Of a DNA stretch of 35,358 bases, positions 17,479-26,408 are shown in pieces (the stretch's first letter is position 1; each line of letters begins with the position of its first letter). The notes beneath the pieces are model-generated. The model was not told the DNA's origin, ran no database searches, and saw only the letters and a list, made by a program, of their open reading frames with translations. The DNA comes from Flavobacterium sp. (GTDB lineage: Bacteria > Bacteroidota > Bacteroidia > Flavobacteriales > Flavobacteriaceae). The DNA lies in the NCBI GenBank assembly GCA_023253295.1, contig JALRGZ010000252.1, positions 1 to 35,358 on the forward strand. The letters are read 5' to 3'. The translations under genes were made by a program, and so were the position numbers.

Positions 17479-19536
17479 TTACTTGATTTCTACAAACTCA
17501 GGTTCATATGGAGCAATAGTAAAATTGCCTTTATAATCTTTATCAAAAAGGACACTTCTGGATACTCCTTTCATCGGTATTTCTTTTGGTTCACCACTTA
17601 CATTTAGATAAAGATAATGGTTTTTATCAATTTGACGAGCCATTACACCCGAAGGTACATTAGGTCCTTTCTTCATTTCTAATTCATCAATTAATTCATC
17701 CAGCAAAGGATTAAGTACACTTCCATCTGCTGGTAAACCAACATATATAGCCCTTCCTTTGCCATATTTGTTTGAAGTCATAATTGGATAATCCTTATCC
17801 AAACTGGTAATTTTTCCAATGATCTCAGCTCCTTTAGTTTCAATTACATCAAATCGTGTCGACTCGGTGTCAACTGCTTTTCCTTTATAAGTGAATTCAA
17901 GTTTTTTGCCCTTGTAACCTTTACGGGATATTTCGTTAAATGGCTCTATTTCTTCATAACTTGCAACACGTATTCCAAACACATCGCTTAAACGTCCCGG
18001 GCGAGTTGATGCAAATACTTTTCCCGTCTCGTCTAGTAAGGCTGAATTACTCGTCATTATTACTGTTCCGCCATTTTTTACAAAATCACGAATTTTAGAA
18101 GCAGTAACTTCGTCCATAACTGTAACTCCGGGAACTAATAATAACTTATAATTTAAATCACTTTTACTAATCTCAACTACTCTAGCATCCATATTTCTAT
18201 GATAAAACAAGTTCCAACAAGCTTGTAACTGTCCGTCTTGTTGCTCTGGAAAAGAGCTACTCGCTATAAGACTAGGAAAAGAGAATGCCATTGCAACTTC
18301 GGCATGATCTTTATATGGAAAATATTTTTCTATTTTTTTAAACTCAGTTGCAATTTTTTTGTATTCATCATATTTACGGTTTGGAACTCCATCCCAATCC
18401 AGCATTCCTTGCAAATACTGCTCTTCTCCAGCCCACATACTTTGCCATGTCCAACCACACACCATCTGGTTTCCATACATAAGAGTAGCATAAGCTGATT
18501 TACGAATAGAATTAGGAACAGCCGTCATAGTAGTAAACTCACTACACCAAAAAGGATTTTTACTTTCAAATTGAATACGGGAAATTCCAAATAATGAATT
18601 CATAACACCCCAATTAGTTGTTAATGAATTTCCAGGATAAAAGCCTGCTCCATGACGGGTCATTTTTCCTGAATAAGCCATCTCTGAATAGTCAAAATAC
18701 TTCAATGGGCTATAAAACCATGCATTAGTATTGGTAAGTACATTCGGGGCATTACTATTTACTCTGTCAATCACTTTCAAAAGAAATTCATTAATCTCAT
18801 CTGAAATAAATTGTCTAAAATCAAGCATTCTCTCCGGCACATCATTAGGATAAGCGGCTACTGGAAGACCTATTTCCTCAAACTGGTTAAATCTTCTGGA
18901 CCAACGGTGAGTAGCCCAAACCCTGTTTAAAGTATCCAGATTGGAATATTTATTCTTCACCCATTCAATAAATCTTTGTTTAACTGTTTCTGAATAAGAA
19001 ATTGGTCCGTCCCCTGATTCATTATCAATTCCGAAAGCCAATAATGCCGGATGTTTTGCATATCGTTTTGATATAACATCGGTATATTTTAAAGCATATT
19101 TTTGATAATTTGGATCACCTATATCGTCCATATAACGATGATTTGCATATTGCACATCACCATTTTTATCAACAACATCTATTGATGGAAATTTGTGATG
19201 CAACCACATTGGTGCCGGACGTACGGCAATATCTAATATTACTTTAATTCCTGCCTCATTCATTAAATCCATTACCTTATCAAACCATTCAAAATCAAAT
19301 TGCCCTTCGGCAGGTTCATAACTGTCCCAGGCCAAATGTCCCATACGTACAGCGGTAAATCCGGCAGACTTCATTAACTTGATATCGCTTTTAATTTTAT
19401 CTATATTTTTATCATCATGTGGGTGATAATTTGCTCCGACAAATAATGACTGAGAATTTGCATTTAGTACCGTAAGGACAAAAAGCCCAATAGTGATTAG
19501 TATATGACTGATTTTTTGATTAACTCCTGTTTTCAT
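17479..19536 (-). CDS. Secreted GH42 beta-galactosidase
   Basis: Expected to remove beta-1,2-galactosyl residues from xyloglucan side chains once fucose and acetyl groups are gone. A signal peptide with no lipobox ends near NANSQS (residues 28-30), so the enzyme is soluble and periplasmic or secreted. The N-terminal barrel starts GANYHPHD and carries acid/base E173 (GIDNESG) and nucleophile E333 (WCSEF), at positions expected for GH42. A GH42M-type trimerisation Rossmann-like domain spans about 410-600 (LLLVPGVTVMDE, GGTVIMTSNSALLDETG), followed by a short beta-rich tail. It is last in the six-gene operon, 9 nt after the esterase gene. GH35 or GH2 usually does this job in described xyloglucan loci, so the galactosidase role rests on family plus context. 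Confidence 0.9.
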   Translation of the reverse strand: MKTGVNQKISHILITIGLFVLTVLNANSQSLFVGANYHPHDDKNIDKIKSDIKLMKSAGFTAVRMGHLAWDSYEPAEGQFDFEWFDKVMDLMNEAGIKVILDIAVRPAPMWLHHKFPSIDVVDKNGDVQYANHRYMDDIGDPNYQKYALKYTDVISKRYAKHPALLAFGIDNESGDGPISYSETVKQRFIEWVKNKYSNLDTLNRVWATHRWSRRFNQFEEIGLPVAAYPNDVPERMLDFRQFISDEINEFLLKVIDRVNSNAPNVLTNTNAWFYSPLKYFDYSEMAYSGKMTRHGAGFYPGNSLTTNWGVMNSLFGISRIQFESKNPFWCSEFTTMTAVPNSIRKSAYATLMYGNQMVCGWTWQSMWAGEEQYLQGMLDWDGVPNRKYDEYKKIATEFKKIEKYFPYKDHAEVAMAFSFPSLIASSSFPEQQDGQLQACWNLFYHRNMDARVVEISKSDLNYKLLLVPGVTVMDEVTASKIRDFVKNGGTVIMTSNSALLDETGKVFASTRPGRLSDVFGIRVASYEEIEPFNEISRKGYKGKKLEFTYKGKAVDTESTRFDVIETKGAEIIGKITSLDKDYPIMTSNKYGKGRAIYVGLPADGSVLNPLLDELIDELEMKKGPNVPSGVMARQIDKNHYLYLNVSGEPKEIPMKGVSRSVLFDKDYKGNFTIAPYEPEFVEIK

Positions 19537-19545
19537 TAGTAAATA

Positions 19546-21498
19546 CTATTTATTAATAATATATTTTGCTTCTTTTGTTATTGTACTCCAATCATCTGTT
19601 CTGAAAGGTGATGCTGGAAATTTTTCAATATTATAAAGATTGATTTCTGTATCATCATCTGCCCAACCGTAGCGAACAGCAACTGGATTTTGCACCTCTT
19701 CACAATAAACAAAAACTTTATTATTATTTATATAAGCTTTAGCATAATGAAACACTTTATCAGCCCCTGCTATCTCAAAACCTTCAACGTAACCATATTT
19801 ATTAGGTGTCATTAATCCGGCACCCATATTTTCAAATGTTAAAATCACTGTTTTATCTTTTATTTCCATTGACTTATAGGTTGGTCCACTAAAAGCAACA
19901 TTCTTACTGTAAACTTTATTTAAAGCAATTGCAGCTAATCTTTTACCTACATCCTGTTTGTTTGTAGGATGAATATCTTTAGCATTACCTATATCAGTAG
20001 TTACGGCCATAGCTGTATTAGTAACGGAATTTAAAGTATAGCTTTGAGCCTCTCTTAATTCGGCCCATCTACTTCCTCTTTGGCTGTTTCCGCCAAACTC
20101 ATCAAAAGTGGATAACTGTACAAAATAAAAAGGAAAATCTCCCTGATTCCATTTTGTTCTCCAATCTTTTATCATCAATGGAAATGCCTTTTTGTATTGT
20201 TCCGCTCTGTTTACATTAGCTTCACCCTGATACCATAAAACACCTTGAAAAGCATAAGGAACTAATGGATTTATCATAGCATTGTACAATAATGAGGGAT
20301 AATCATTTGGAGATACTGCGCTTTTTACATCAACAACCTGAAATCGCCATTCTCCAGCTAATGACAGAACTGAATTCTGTAAAGTTAATTTCAAATCGGT
20401 CTTTTCTCCCCAAATACCTCCACCTCCGGAATAATCAACAATTCTAACTGCTATAGTATTAACACCTTCTTTTAGAACACCTGCGGGTATTTTATAAATT
20501 CTCTTTTGATTATATTGATTTTTAGTCCCTACTTCTACTCCATTGATATAAGTAATATCTTCATCATCAATTTTTGACAGCTCTAAAAGAGCTTCTTTAT
20601 TAGCATCCTCTCCTGAAACCACAACGGATTTACGCATCCAAACAATTCCATCAAAATTTGATAGTTGCTGATTTTCCCATAAACCCGGAACCAACATCTT
20701 AGGCCAGTTAGAATCATCAAAATTGTAATCTTTAAATTTAGATTCTGAATGAATATCGATTTTTGAACCTTGAATTTTCTCTATTCTGCCTACAATGGAT
20801 TTTCTTTGATTTTCAACTAACGAATCCATATCAATTTTTGGAACTCTTGTAATCATTGCTTTATACTCATCACTATCTTCAAAAGCTTTGCGACTAGTCC
20901 AGGTTTCAGAACAAGTTCCTCCCCAGGAAGAATGAATAATTCCAATTGGAATTTTTAATTCATTATATAACTTTCTGGCAAAAAAGTAACCTACTGCTGT
21001 AAAATTACCTACTGTACCTGGATTACATTCTTCCCATCTTGTAGGCTTTAAGTCTTCTTTAGGTATGGAACTCATGTCTTTTTCAACAAAAAAATGACGA
21101 ATTAATGGAAAATTAGCACTGTTAATCTCTTGATCTGAATTCATTGCCTGTTTAACCATAAATTCCATATTTGATTGTCCACTACATATCCAAACTTCAC
21201 CCACCAAAACATTTTTCAAAGTAATGGTATTATTGCCTTTAACAATCAATTCAAAGGGACCTCCTGCTTTTTCTGCTTTCAAATTAACTGTCCACTTTCC
21301 GTTTTTATCGGCTTTAGTTTTTACAATTTGTTTATTAAAATGAACCTCAATTTTTTCATTAACATTAGCCCAGCCCCAAACCGGAATTGATTTATTACGT
21401 TGTAAAACCATACCGTCATTAAACAATACAGGTAATTTTACATTTGCGTTTGCTAAAATACTAAAGCACAAAAACAGAAATGCGATATTTTTTTTCAT
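19546..21498 (-). CDS. SGNH-family acetylesterase, CE20-like (xyloglucan acetylesterase candidate)
   Basis: Likely removes O-acetyl groups from galactose on xyloglucan side chains so that the glycosidases can act. I place the start at 21498, giving 650 aa and a clear signal peptide (MKKNIAFLFLCFSILANANV). An in-frame ATG at 21543 would add 15 residues in front of the signal and is less likely. The nucleophile is S109 in CSGQSNM, with D508/H510 in KDIHP forming the rest of the SGNH triad. A jelly-roll galactose-binding-like domain of about 140 residues (about 240-380) is inserted between the SGNH halves, as in large sialate O-acetylesterase-type and CE20 enzymes. Its place between GH95 and GH42 supports a deacetylase role on fucogalactoxyloglucan. 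The exact CE family is inferred. Confidence 0.85.
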   Translation of the reverse strand: MKKNIAFLFLCFSILANANVKLPVLFNDGMVLQRNKSIPVWGWANVNEKIEVHFNKQIVKTKADKNGKWTVNLKAEKAGGPFELIVKGNNTITLKNVLVGEVWICSGQSNMEFMVKQAMNSDQEINSANFPLIRHFFVEKDMSSIPKEDLKPTRWEECNPGTVGNFTAVGYFFARKLYNELKIPIGIIHSSWGGTCSETWTSRKAFEDSDEYKAMITRVPKIDMDSLVENQRKSIVGRIEKIQGSKIDIHSESKFKDYNFDDSNWPKMLVPGLWENQQLSNFDGIVWMRKSVVVSGEDANKEALLELSKIDDEDITYINGVEVGTKNQYNQKRIYKIPAGVLKEGVNTIAVRIVDYSGGGGIWGEKTDLKLTLQNSVLSLAGEWRFQVVDVKSAVSPNDYPSLLYNAMINPLVPYAFQGVLWYQGEANVNRAEQYKKAFPLMIKDWRTKWNQGDFPFYFVQLSTFDEFGGNSQRGSRWAELREAQSYTLNSVTNTAMAVTTDIGNAKDIHPTNKQDVGKRLAAIALNKVYSKNVAFSGPTYKSMEIKDKTVILTFENMGAGLMTPNKYGYVEGFEIAGADKVFHYAKAYINNNKVFVYCEEVQNPVAVRYGWADDDTEINLYNIEKFPASPFRTDDWSTITKEAKYIINK

Positions 21499-21621
21499 TT
21501 TATATATATTATAAGGGAACAATTCCTTATTACATTTTAACATTTAGTTCATTAAATTCTATAGAACAATTTTCCGGAATCTGGTTAATAATTCATTTTA
21601 TGGATAAAAAACGATTCATAT

Positions 21622-24033
21622 TTACCAGTTTATTTCCTGTTTCTGTCCTTTTTTCAAAATGACTGATTTCTTAGTATCACCACAAATAAGAGTTGTTTTC
21701 CCACCTTTTTTAGAAAAAATTGTAACTTTTTTTAGTTTTTTATTATTCCATTCCATCCCAATTTCAAATCCTCCTCTGGCACAAATTCCATTTACAGAAC
21801 CACTTTCCCAAGCGTCCGGCAAAGCAGCTAACAATCTGATTTCATTTACTTCAGACTGAACTAACATCTCAGCAACAGCGGCTGCTCCACCAAAATTTCC
21901 GTCTATTTGAAATGGTGGATGCGCATCGAAAAGATTAGGATAAGTTCCACCTCCTCGTCTTGGTGTTTCAGTTTTCTTTCCGTCAGGATCAACATAACGA
22001 AGAAGTTCACGATACATCTTGTAAGCTCGGTTACCATCCAAAAGTCTTGCCCAAAGATTGATACGCCAGCCTTTAGACCAGCCAGTGGTTTCATCTCCTT
22101 TTATCTCTAAAGTTTTTCTGGCGGCATTGGCTAATGCAGCAGTTTTTAATGGTGTAATATGATGTCCCGGGAAAAGTCCAAACAAATGTGATTGATGACG
22201 GTGTTTAGGATCAATATCATCCCAATCAAAATACCATTCCTGCAAATTTCCCTTTTTCCCAATTTGGTAGGGATGTAATTTTGAAAGTGCAGTTTCTAAT
22301 TGCGTTCTAAATTCAACATCAACATTCAAAACCTTTGAAGCTTGAATAGTTTTGTCAAAACATTCACGAATCATTGCCAAATCAGCCGTTCCTCCATACA
22401 AAGTGGCACCAACAAAACCATCGGGAGTTAAATATTGATTTTCCGGAGAGGTCGAAGGAGAGGTAATTAAATTACCATTTTTATCTTCAACCAACCATTT
22501 AAGACAAAATAGCGAAGCACCTTTCATAAGTTCGTACCCCTCATTTTTGAGATATTTTTTATCCTGAGTAAAAGTATAGTGTTCCCATATATGCGTACTT
22601 AACCAGGCTCCTCCCATATTCCAACAAGCCCACATTGGTGCTTCTTTTCCAAACTGCCCAACAGGGTTTGTCATTGCCCAAATATCTGAATTATGTGCTA
22701 CTGACCAACCTTCATTAACTCCATAAAAAGTCTGAGCTGATATTTTACCTGTCTTTGAAAGGTTTTTTATAAATGTCAAAAGCGGGGCATGCATTTCCGA
22801 AAGATTAGTATTTTCTGCAAGCCAATAATTTTCCTCCAAATTAATGTTTGTTGTATAATTACTGCGCCATGGTGCATGTAGATATGGATTCCATAATCCT
22901 TGTAAATTAGCAGGAACACCTAATGTTCTGGAAGAACTAATTAATAAATAACGTCCAAAATTAAAATACAGAATTTCTAAATTTTTATCCTCTTTCCCAT
23001 CAGAATAACGTAACAAGCGCTCATCTGTAGGTAAATCCGGTGCCGAAGTTTTTCCTAAATTTAAACTTATTCGGTTATAAAAACTTTGATAATCAGCTAT
23101 ATGAGTGTTTTTTAATCTATCAAATGATTTTGAATAAGCTTTCTTTAAATGCTTTGCTGCAATTGCTTTATCATTCAATCCATTGCTTGCAGGATTCTTA
23201 TCAAAACCATTAAAACTAGTTGCAATAGATACATAAATTACGGCTTCTGTACCATTTTTAAGCCCTAAACTTGTGTCGGAACTTACCACTGTTCCATCAG
23301 TATTTTTAATTTTCATTAAGGTGGTAAATCGTGTTCCTCTTTCTTTTTCCAAAAGCGAAGAAGGCAAAACATGATAACCGCTTTGTTCATAAACTGGTGC
23401 AACACCATGCATCACAAGCATATTATCATTTATTTCCGTTTTGAATTTCAACAAACTAGTGGAATTAATGTCAAAATTCAAAGCTCCTTTTTGACTAGTT
23501 GTCAATTTTATTACCATAATTTGATCTGGTGCAGAGACAAAGTATTCACGCGTAAATTTAACACCATCAATTTCATAGGTTATTTTAGAAACAGCAGTAG
23601 AAATATCTAATTTTCTATGATAATTTAGAACTTTTCCTAAATTATGGTTGGTAATTTCCAAAGTACCAAGTGGCTGAAATGACTCTGAATTTTTACCCTG
23701 AATTTTTTTATTCAACTCTTCCGCCAATTTGTAATTTTCATTTTTCAATGCTTCGCGAACAGCAGCTAAGTTTTTATACGCATCCGGATACATATTGGCA
23801 TTAACAGGTTCACCTGACCAAAGCGTGATGTCATTTAAATAAATTTTATCCCTATCGACACCACCAAAAACAGTTATTCCCATTTTCCCATTTCCCAAAA
23901 CAAGACATTCCTCGAAATAATCGGCAGGTTGTTTGTATGATAAAATATGGTCTGATTGAGCTGAAACTATTGGATTGAAAGAGAATGAAATAAAAACTAA
24001 AAACAGTAATTTAATAAAACGGTTTGATTGCAT
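21622..24033 (-). CDS. GH95 alpha-1,2-L-fucosidase
   Basis: Expected to remove terminal alpha-1,2-L-fucose from the F side chain of xyloglucan by inversion. A signal peptide ends at VSAQS (about residue 26) with no lipobox. The N-terminal beta-sandwich starts with the family motif ECLVLGNGKMGITVFGG. The (alpha/alpha)6 barrel carries NINLEENYWLAE (396-407, the conserved Asn pair), E531 in SPSTSPEN as likely general acid, and IDGNFGG with its aspartate late in the protein. Length 803 aa is typical. Some GH95 enzymes act on L-galactose instead, and the sequence alone does not settle that. It is followed by 123 nt of non-coding DNA before the esterase start. Confidence 0.93.
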   Translation of the reverse strand: MQSNRFIKLLFLVFISFSFNPIVSAQSDHILSYKQPADYFEECLVLGNGKMGITVFGGVDRDKIYLNDITLWSGEPVNANMYPDAYKNLAAVREALKNENYKLAEELNKKIQGKNSESFQPLGTLEITNHNLGKVLNYHRKLDISTAVSKITYEIDGVKFTREYFVSAPDQIMVIKLTTSQKGALNFDINSTSLLKFKTEINDNMLVMHGVAPVYEQSGYHVLPSSLLEKERGTRFTTLMKIKNTDGTVVSSDTSLGLKNGTEAVIYVSIATSFNGFDKNPASNGLNDKAIAAKHLKKAYSKSFDRLKNTHIADYQSFYNRISLNLGKTSAPDLPTDERLLRYSDGKEDKNLEILYFNFGRYLLISSSRTLGVPANLQGLWNPYLHAPWRSNYTTNINLEENYWLAENTNLSEMHAPLLTFIKNLSKTGKISAQTFYGVNEGWSVAHNSDIWAMTNPVGQFGKEAPMWACWNMGGAWLSTHIWEHYTFTQDKKYLKNEGYELMKGASLFCLKWLVEDKNGNLITSPSTSPENQYLTPDGFVGATLYGGTADLAMIRECFDKTIQASKVLNVDVEFRTQLETALSKLHPYQIGKKGNLQEWYFDWDDIDPKHRHQSHLFGLFPGHHITPLKTAALANAARKTLEIKGDETTGWSKGWRINLWARLLDGNRAYKMYRELLRYVDPDGKKTETPRRGGGTYPNLFDAHPPFQIDGNFGGAAAVAEMLVQSEVNEIRLLAALPDAWESGSVNGICARGGFEIGMEWNNKKLKKVTIFSKKGGKTTLICGDTKKSVILKKGQKQEINW

Positions 24034-24066
24034 AAGATTAATTCTTTTTTTTTTATTATTTATAAT

Positions 24067-24097
24067 AAATTGACTCTAGCAAAACCAGAGTCAATTT
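24067..24097. repeat. Perfect 11-bp intercistronic hairpin (GH3/GH95)
   Basis: AAATTGACTCT at 24067-24077 and its exact complement at 24087-24097 flank a 9-nt loop. On the minus strand it is followed by A-rich rather than U-rich sequence, as with the hairpin at 6094-6132. A stabilising or processing role is more likely than termination. Confidence 0.6.
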
Positions 24098-24131
24098 AAA
24101 TAAAAGCCTTAACTAATTATTTATTTAATTC

Positions 24132-26375
24132 TTACTTAATATTTATCTGAACCTCTTTTTTAATATCTCTCGATGAACTTCCTAATTTCAGAGTATAATT
24201 TCCAGGTTCTACTGTCCATTTTTTAGCATCTACATTGTAATAAGCCAATTCTTTTACAGGAACCTGAATTGTTACCGTTTCAGAACTTCCGGCTTTAACC
24301 CATACTTTTTGGAAACCTTTCAATTCTTGTGCTGCACGGCTAATCTTTGAATCTGATTTAGAAGCGTACAATTGCACTACTTCTTTTCCATCAACTTTTC
24401 CTGTGTTTTTAACAGTTACAGAAACAATAATTGTTTCATCGTTTTTATATTCTTTCTTATCAGTTTTAGCATTATCGAAAGCAAAAGTAGTATAAGACAA
24501 TCCGTAACCAAAAGGATAAAGAGGCTCTATTTTCTTTGTATCAAACCAGCGGTATCCTACCAAAATCCCTTCTTTATAAGTAACTATTTTATCTCCCGGA
24601 AAACTCTTAGTAGCATGTGCCGGAGAATCTTCAATCTTTTTAGGCATTGTCCAAGGCAATTTACCTGATGGATTTACTTTTCCTAACAACACATCGGCTA
24701 AAGCATTTCCTCCTTCAGAACCATTGAACCAACTCCAAACCAATGCTGATGTTTTATTTTTTACTGCTTCAATATCAAAAGGAGCACCTGCAATCATAAC
24801 AACGATTGTGTTAGGGTTTGCTTCTCTAACTTTATTGATTAATTCTTCTTGTCCAAAAGGTAATTTTAAGCTTCTACGATCTGATGCTTCAGTTTCATAA
24901 TCGCGGTTAGAACCAGCAAAAACAATAGCAATATCAGATTTCTTAGCAGCTTCAATAGCTTCCTGTAATTTAGCCGGATCTAATTGGTCAATGGTTACAG
25001 GACCATCCAAGGTAATATCGCCTAATTTCCCAGTCTTCTTTTCTTCATAACGCTCTAAATAACCTTCTGCATAATTAATTTTAATTGCACTAGGTAATCT
25101 ATTTTGTAAACCTTCTAAAGGAGTGATTTCTCTTTTGGTTTTTACTCCTGCTCCAAAACCTCCCAAAGCATTTTTCTTAGTAGCATTGTTTCCAATTACA
25201 GCAATAGATTTTATTCCATTCAGCTGCAAAGGCAATACATTTTTATCATTTTTTAATAAAACAATATTTTCTGATGCAATTTTATAAGTATCTTGATAGT
25301 GTGCTTCGGTTGAAATACTTCCCTTAACACGATCCTGATCTCCCATTGCTTTAACTTGGAATAAAACACTTAAAATACGTTTTACGTGTTTGTTAATCTC
25401 GTCTTCGGAAATTTCACCTTTTTTTACAGCTGCAATTAATTTGTCAGCCAATAAAAATTCGTTAAACTTTGTTGTTGGAGTTCCCATTTCGATATCCAAA
25501 CCATTTTTTAAAGTTTTCACAGTAGAATGCACTGCAGCCCAATCAGAAACGACAACACCTTTAAAGCCCCATTCGTCACGCAAAACTTTATTAAGCATAT
25601 AATCATTCTCACATAAATATTCGCCTCTAAATTTATTGTAAGCTCCCATAATAGCATAAGCATTACCTTCTTTTACAGCTGCTTTGAATGCCGGTAAATA
25701 AATTTCACGTAGCGTACGTTCGTCCATTTGGACATCATAAAAATCCCTGTTGGTTTCTTGATTATTGGCTGCAAAATGTTTTACACAAGCCATAACATCA
25801 TTATCCTGAAGTCCAATAACCAACGGCACTGCAATTTTTTTATTCAAAAAAGGATCTTCAGTCATGTATTCATAAGTTCTTCCTCCTAACGGAGTTCTTA
25901 CAATATTGATTGCAGGAGACAATAACATATCTTTCCCTCTTGCTCTCAATTCTTGTCCAACACTGTTTCCAAAAGTATAGGCCATATCAGTATTCCAAGT
26001 GGCTGCCAAAGCTCCACTGGCAGGATAATAGGTTGCAAAATCATTTGTCCATCCAGCCGCAGCCCAAGAATCACGAGAAATTTCTTCACGAACCCCTAAA
26101 GGACCATCTGCCATTTTTAATTCCGGGATCCCCAATCGTTCTACGCCTCCATTAGCAAACATACTATTACCATGCAACATGCCAATTTTTTCTTCAAGAG
26201 TCATTTGAGAAAGTAAAGCATTAATCTTTTCTTCATATTTTGAAGGGTCAAATTCTTTGACTTGATGAGCTGTTTCAGCTATTGTTTTTCTATTTGTATT
26301 TTGAAATCCATTTTTACACGAAACAGTTAATAATGTAATGAATGTCATTGATAAAATGATACTTTTATTTTTCAT
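24132..26375 (-). CDS. GH3 beta-glucosidase lipoprotein
   Basis: Expected to release glucose from the non-reducing end of the trimmed cello-oligosaccharide backbone. The lipobox is LLTVSC (C20), followed by KNGFQNTN with no acidic export motif, so the protein probably faces the periplasm. The GH3 N-terminal barrel has KHFAANNQETNR (199-210) and nucleophile D278 in VVSDWAAVHS. The second domain has GNRDYE/ASDR-type residues; E496 just before ASDR is the likely acid/base. A fibronectin-III-like domain lies at about 650-745 (KEVVQLYAS). Length 747 aa is standard. Spacing to GH31 upstream is 33 nt, so they are co-transcribed. Confidence 0.95.
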   Translation of the reverse strand: MKNKSIILSMTFITLLTVSCKNGFQNTNRKTIAETAHQVKEFDPSKYEEKINALLSQMTLEEKIGMLHGNSMFANGGVERLGIPELKMADGPLGVREEISRDSWAAAGWTNDFATYYPASGALAATWNTDMAYTFGNSVGQELRARGKDMLLSPAINIVRTPLGGRTYEYMTEDPFLNKKIAVPLVIGLQDNDVMACVKHFAANNQETNRDFYDVQMDERTLREIYLPAFKAAVKEGNAYAIMGAYNKFRGEYLCENDYMLNKVLRDEWGFKGVVVSDWAAVHSTVKTLKNGLDIEMGTPTTKFNEFLLADKLIAAVKKGEISEDEINKHVKRILSVLFQVKAMGDQDRVKGSISTEAHYQDTYKIASENIVLLKNDKNVLPLQLNGIKSIAVIGNNATKKNALGGFGAGVKTKREITPLEGLQNRLPSAIKINYAEGYLERYEEKKTGKLGDITLDGPVTIDQLDPAKLQEAIEAAKKSDIAIVFAGSNRDYETEASDRRSLKLPFGQEELINKVREANPNTIVVMIAGAPFDIEAVKNKTSALVWSWFNGSEGGNALADVLLGKVNPSGKLPWTMPKKIEDSPAHATKSFPGDKIVTYKEGILVGYRWFDTKKIEPLYPFGYGLSYTTFAFDNAKTDKKEYKNDETIIVSVTVKNTGKVDGKEVVQLYASKSDSKISRAAQELKGFQKVWVKAGSSETVTIQVPVKELAYYNVDAKKWTVEPGNYTLKLGSSSRDIKKEVQINIK

Positions 26376-26408
26376 CTAACTAGTGATATTTACTTTATAA
26401 TTATTTGG

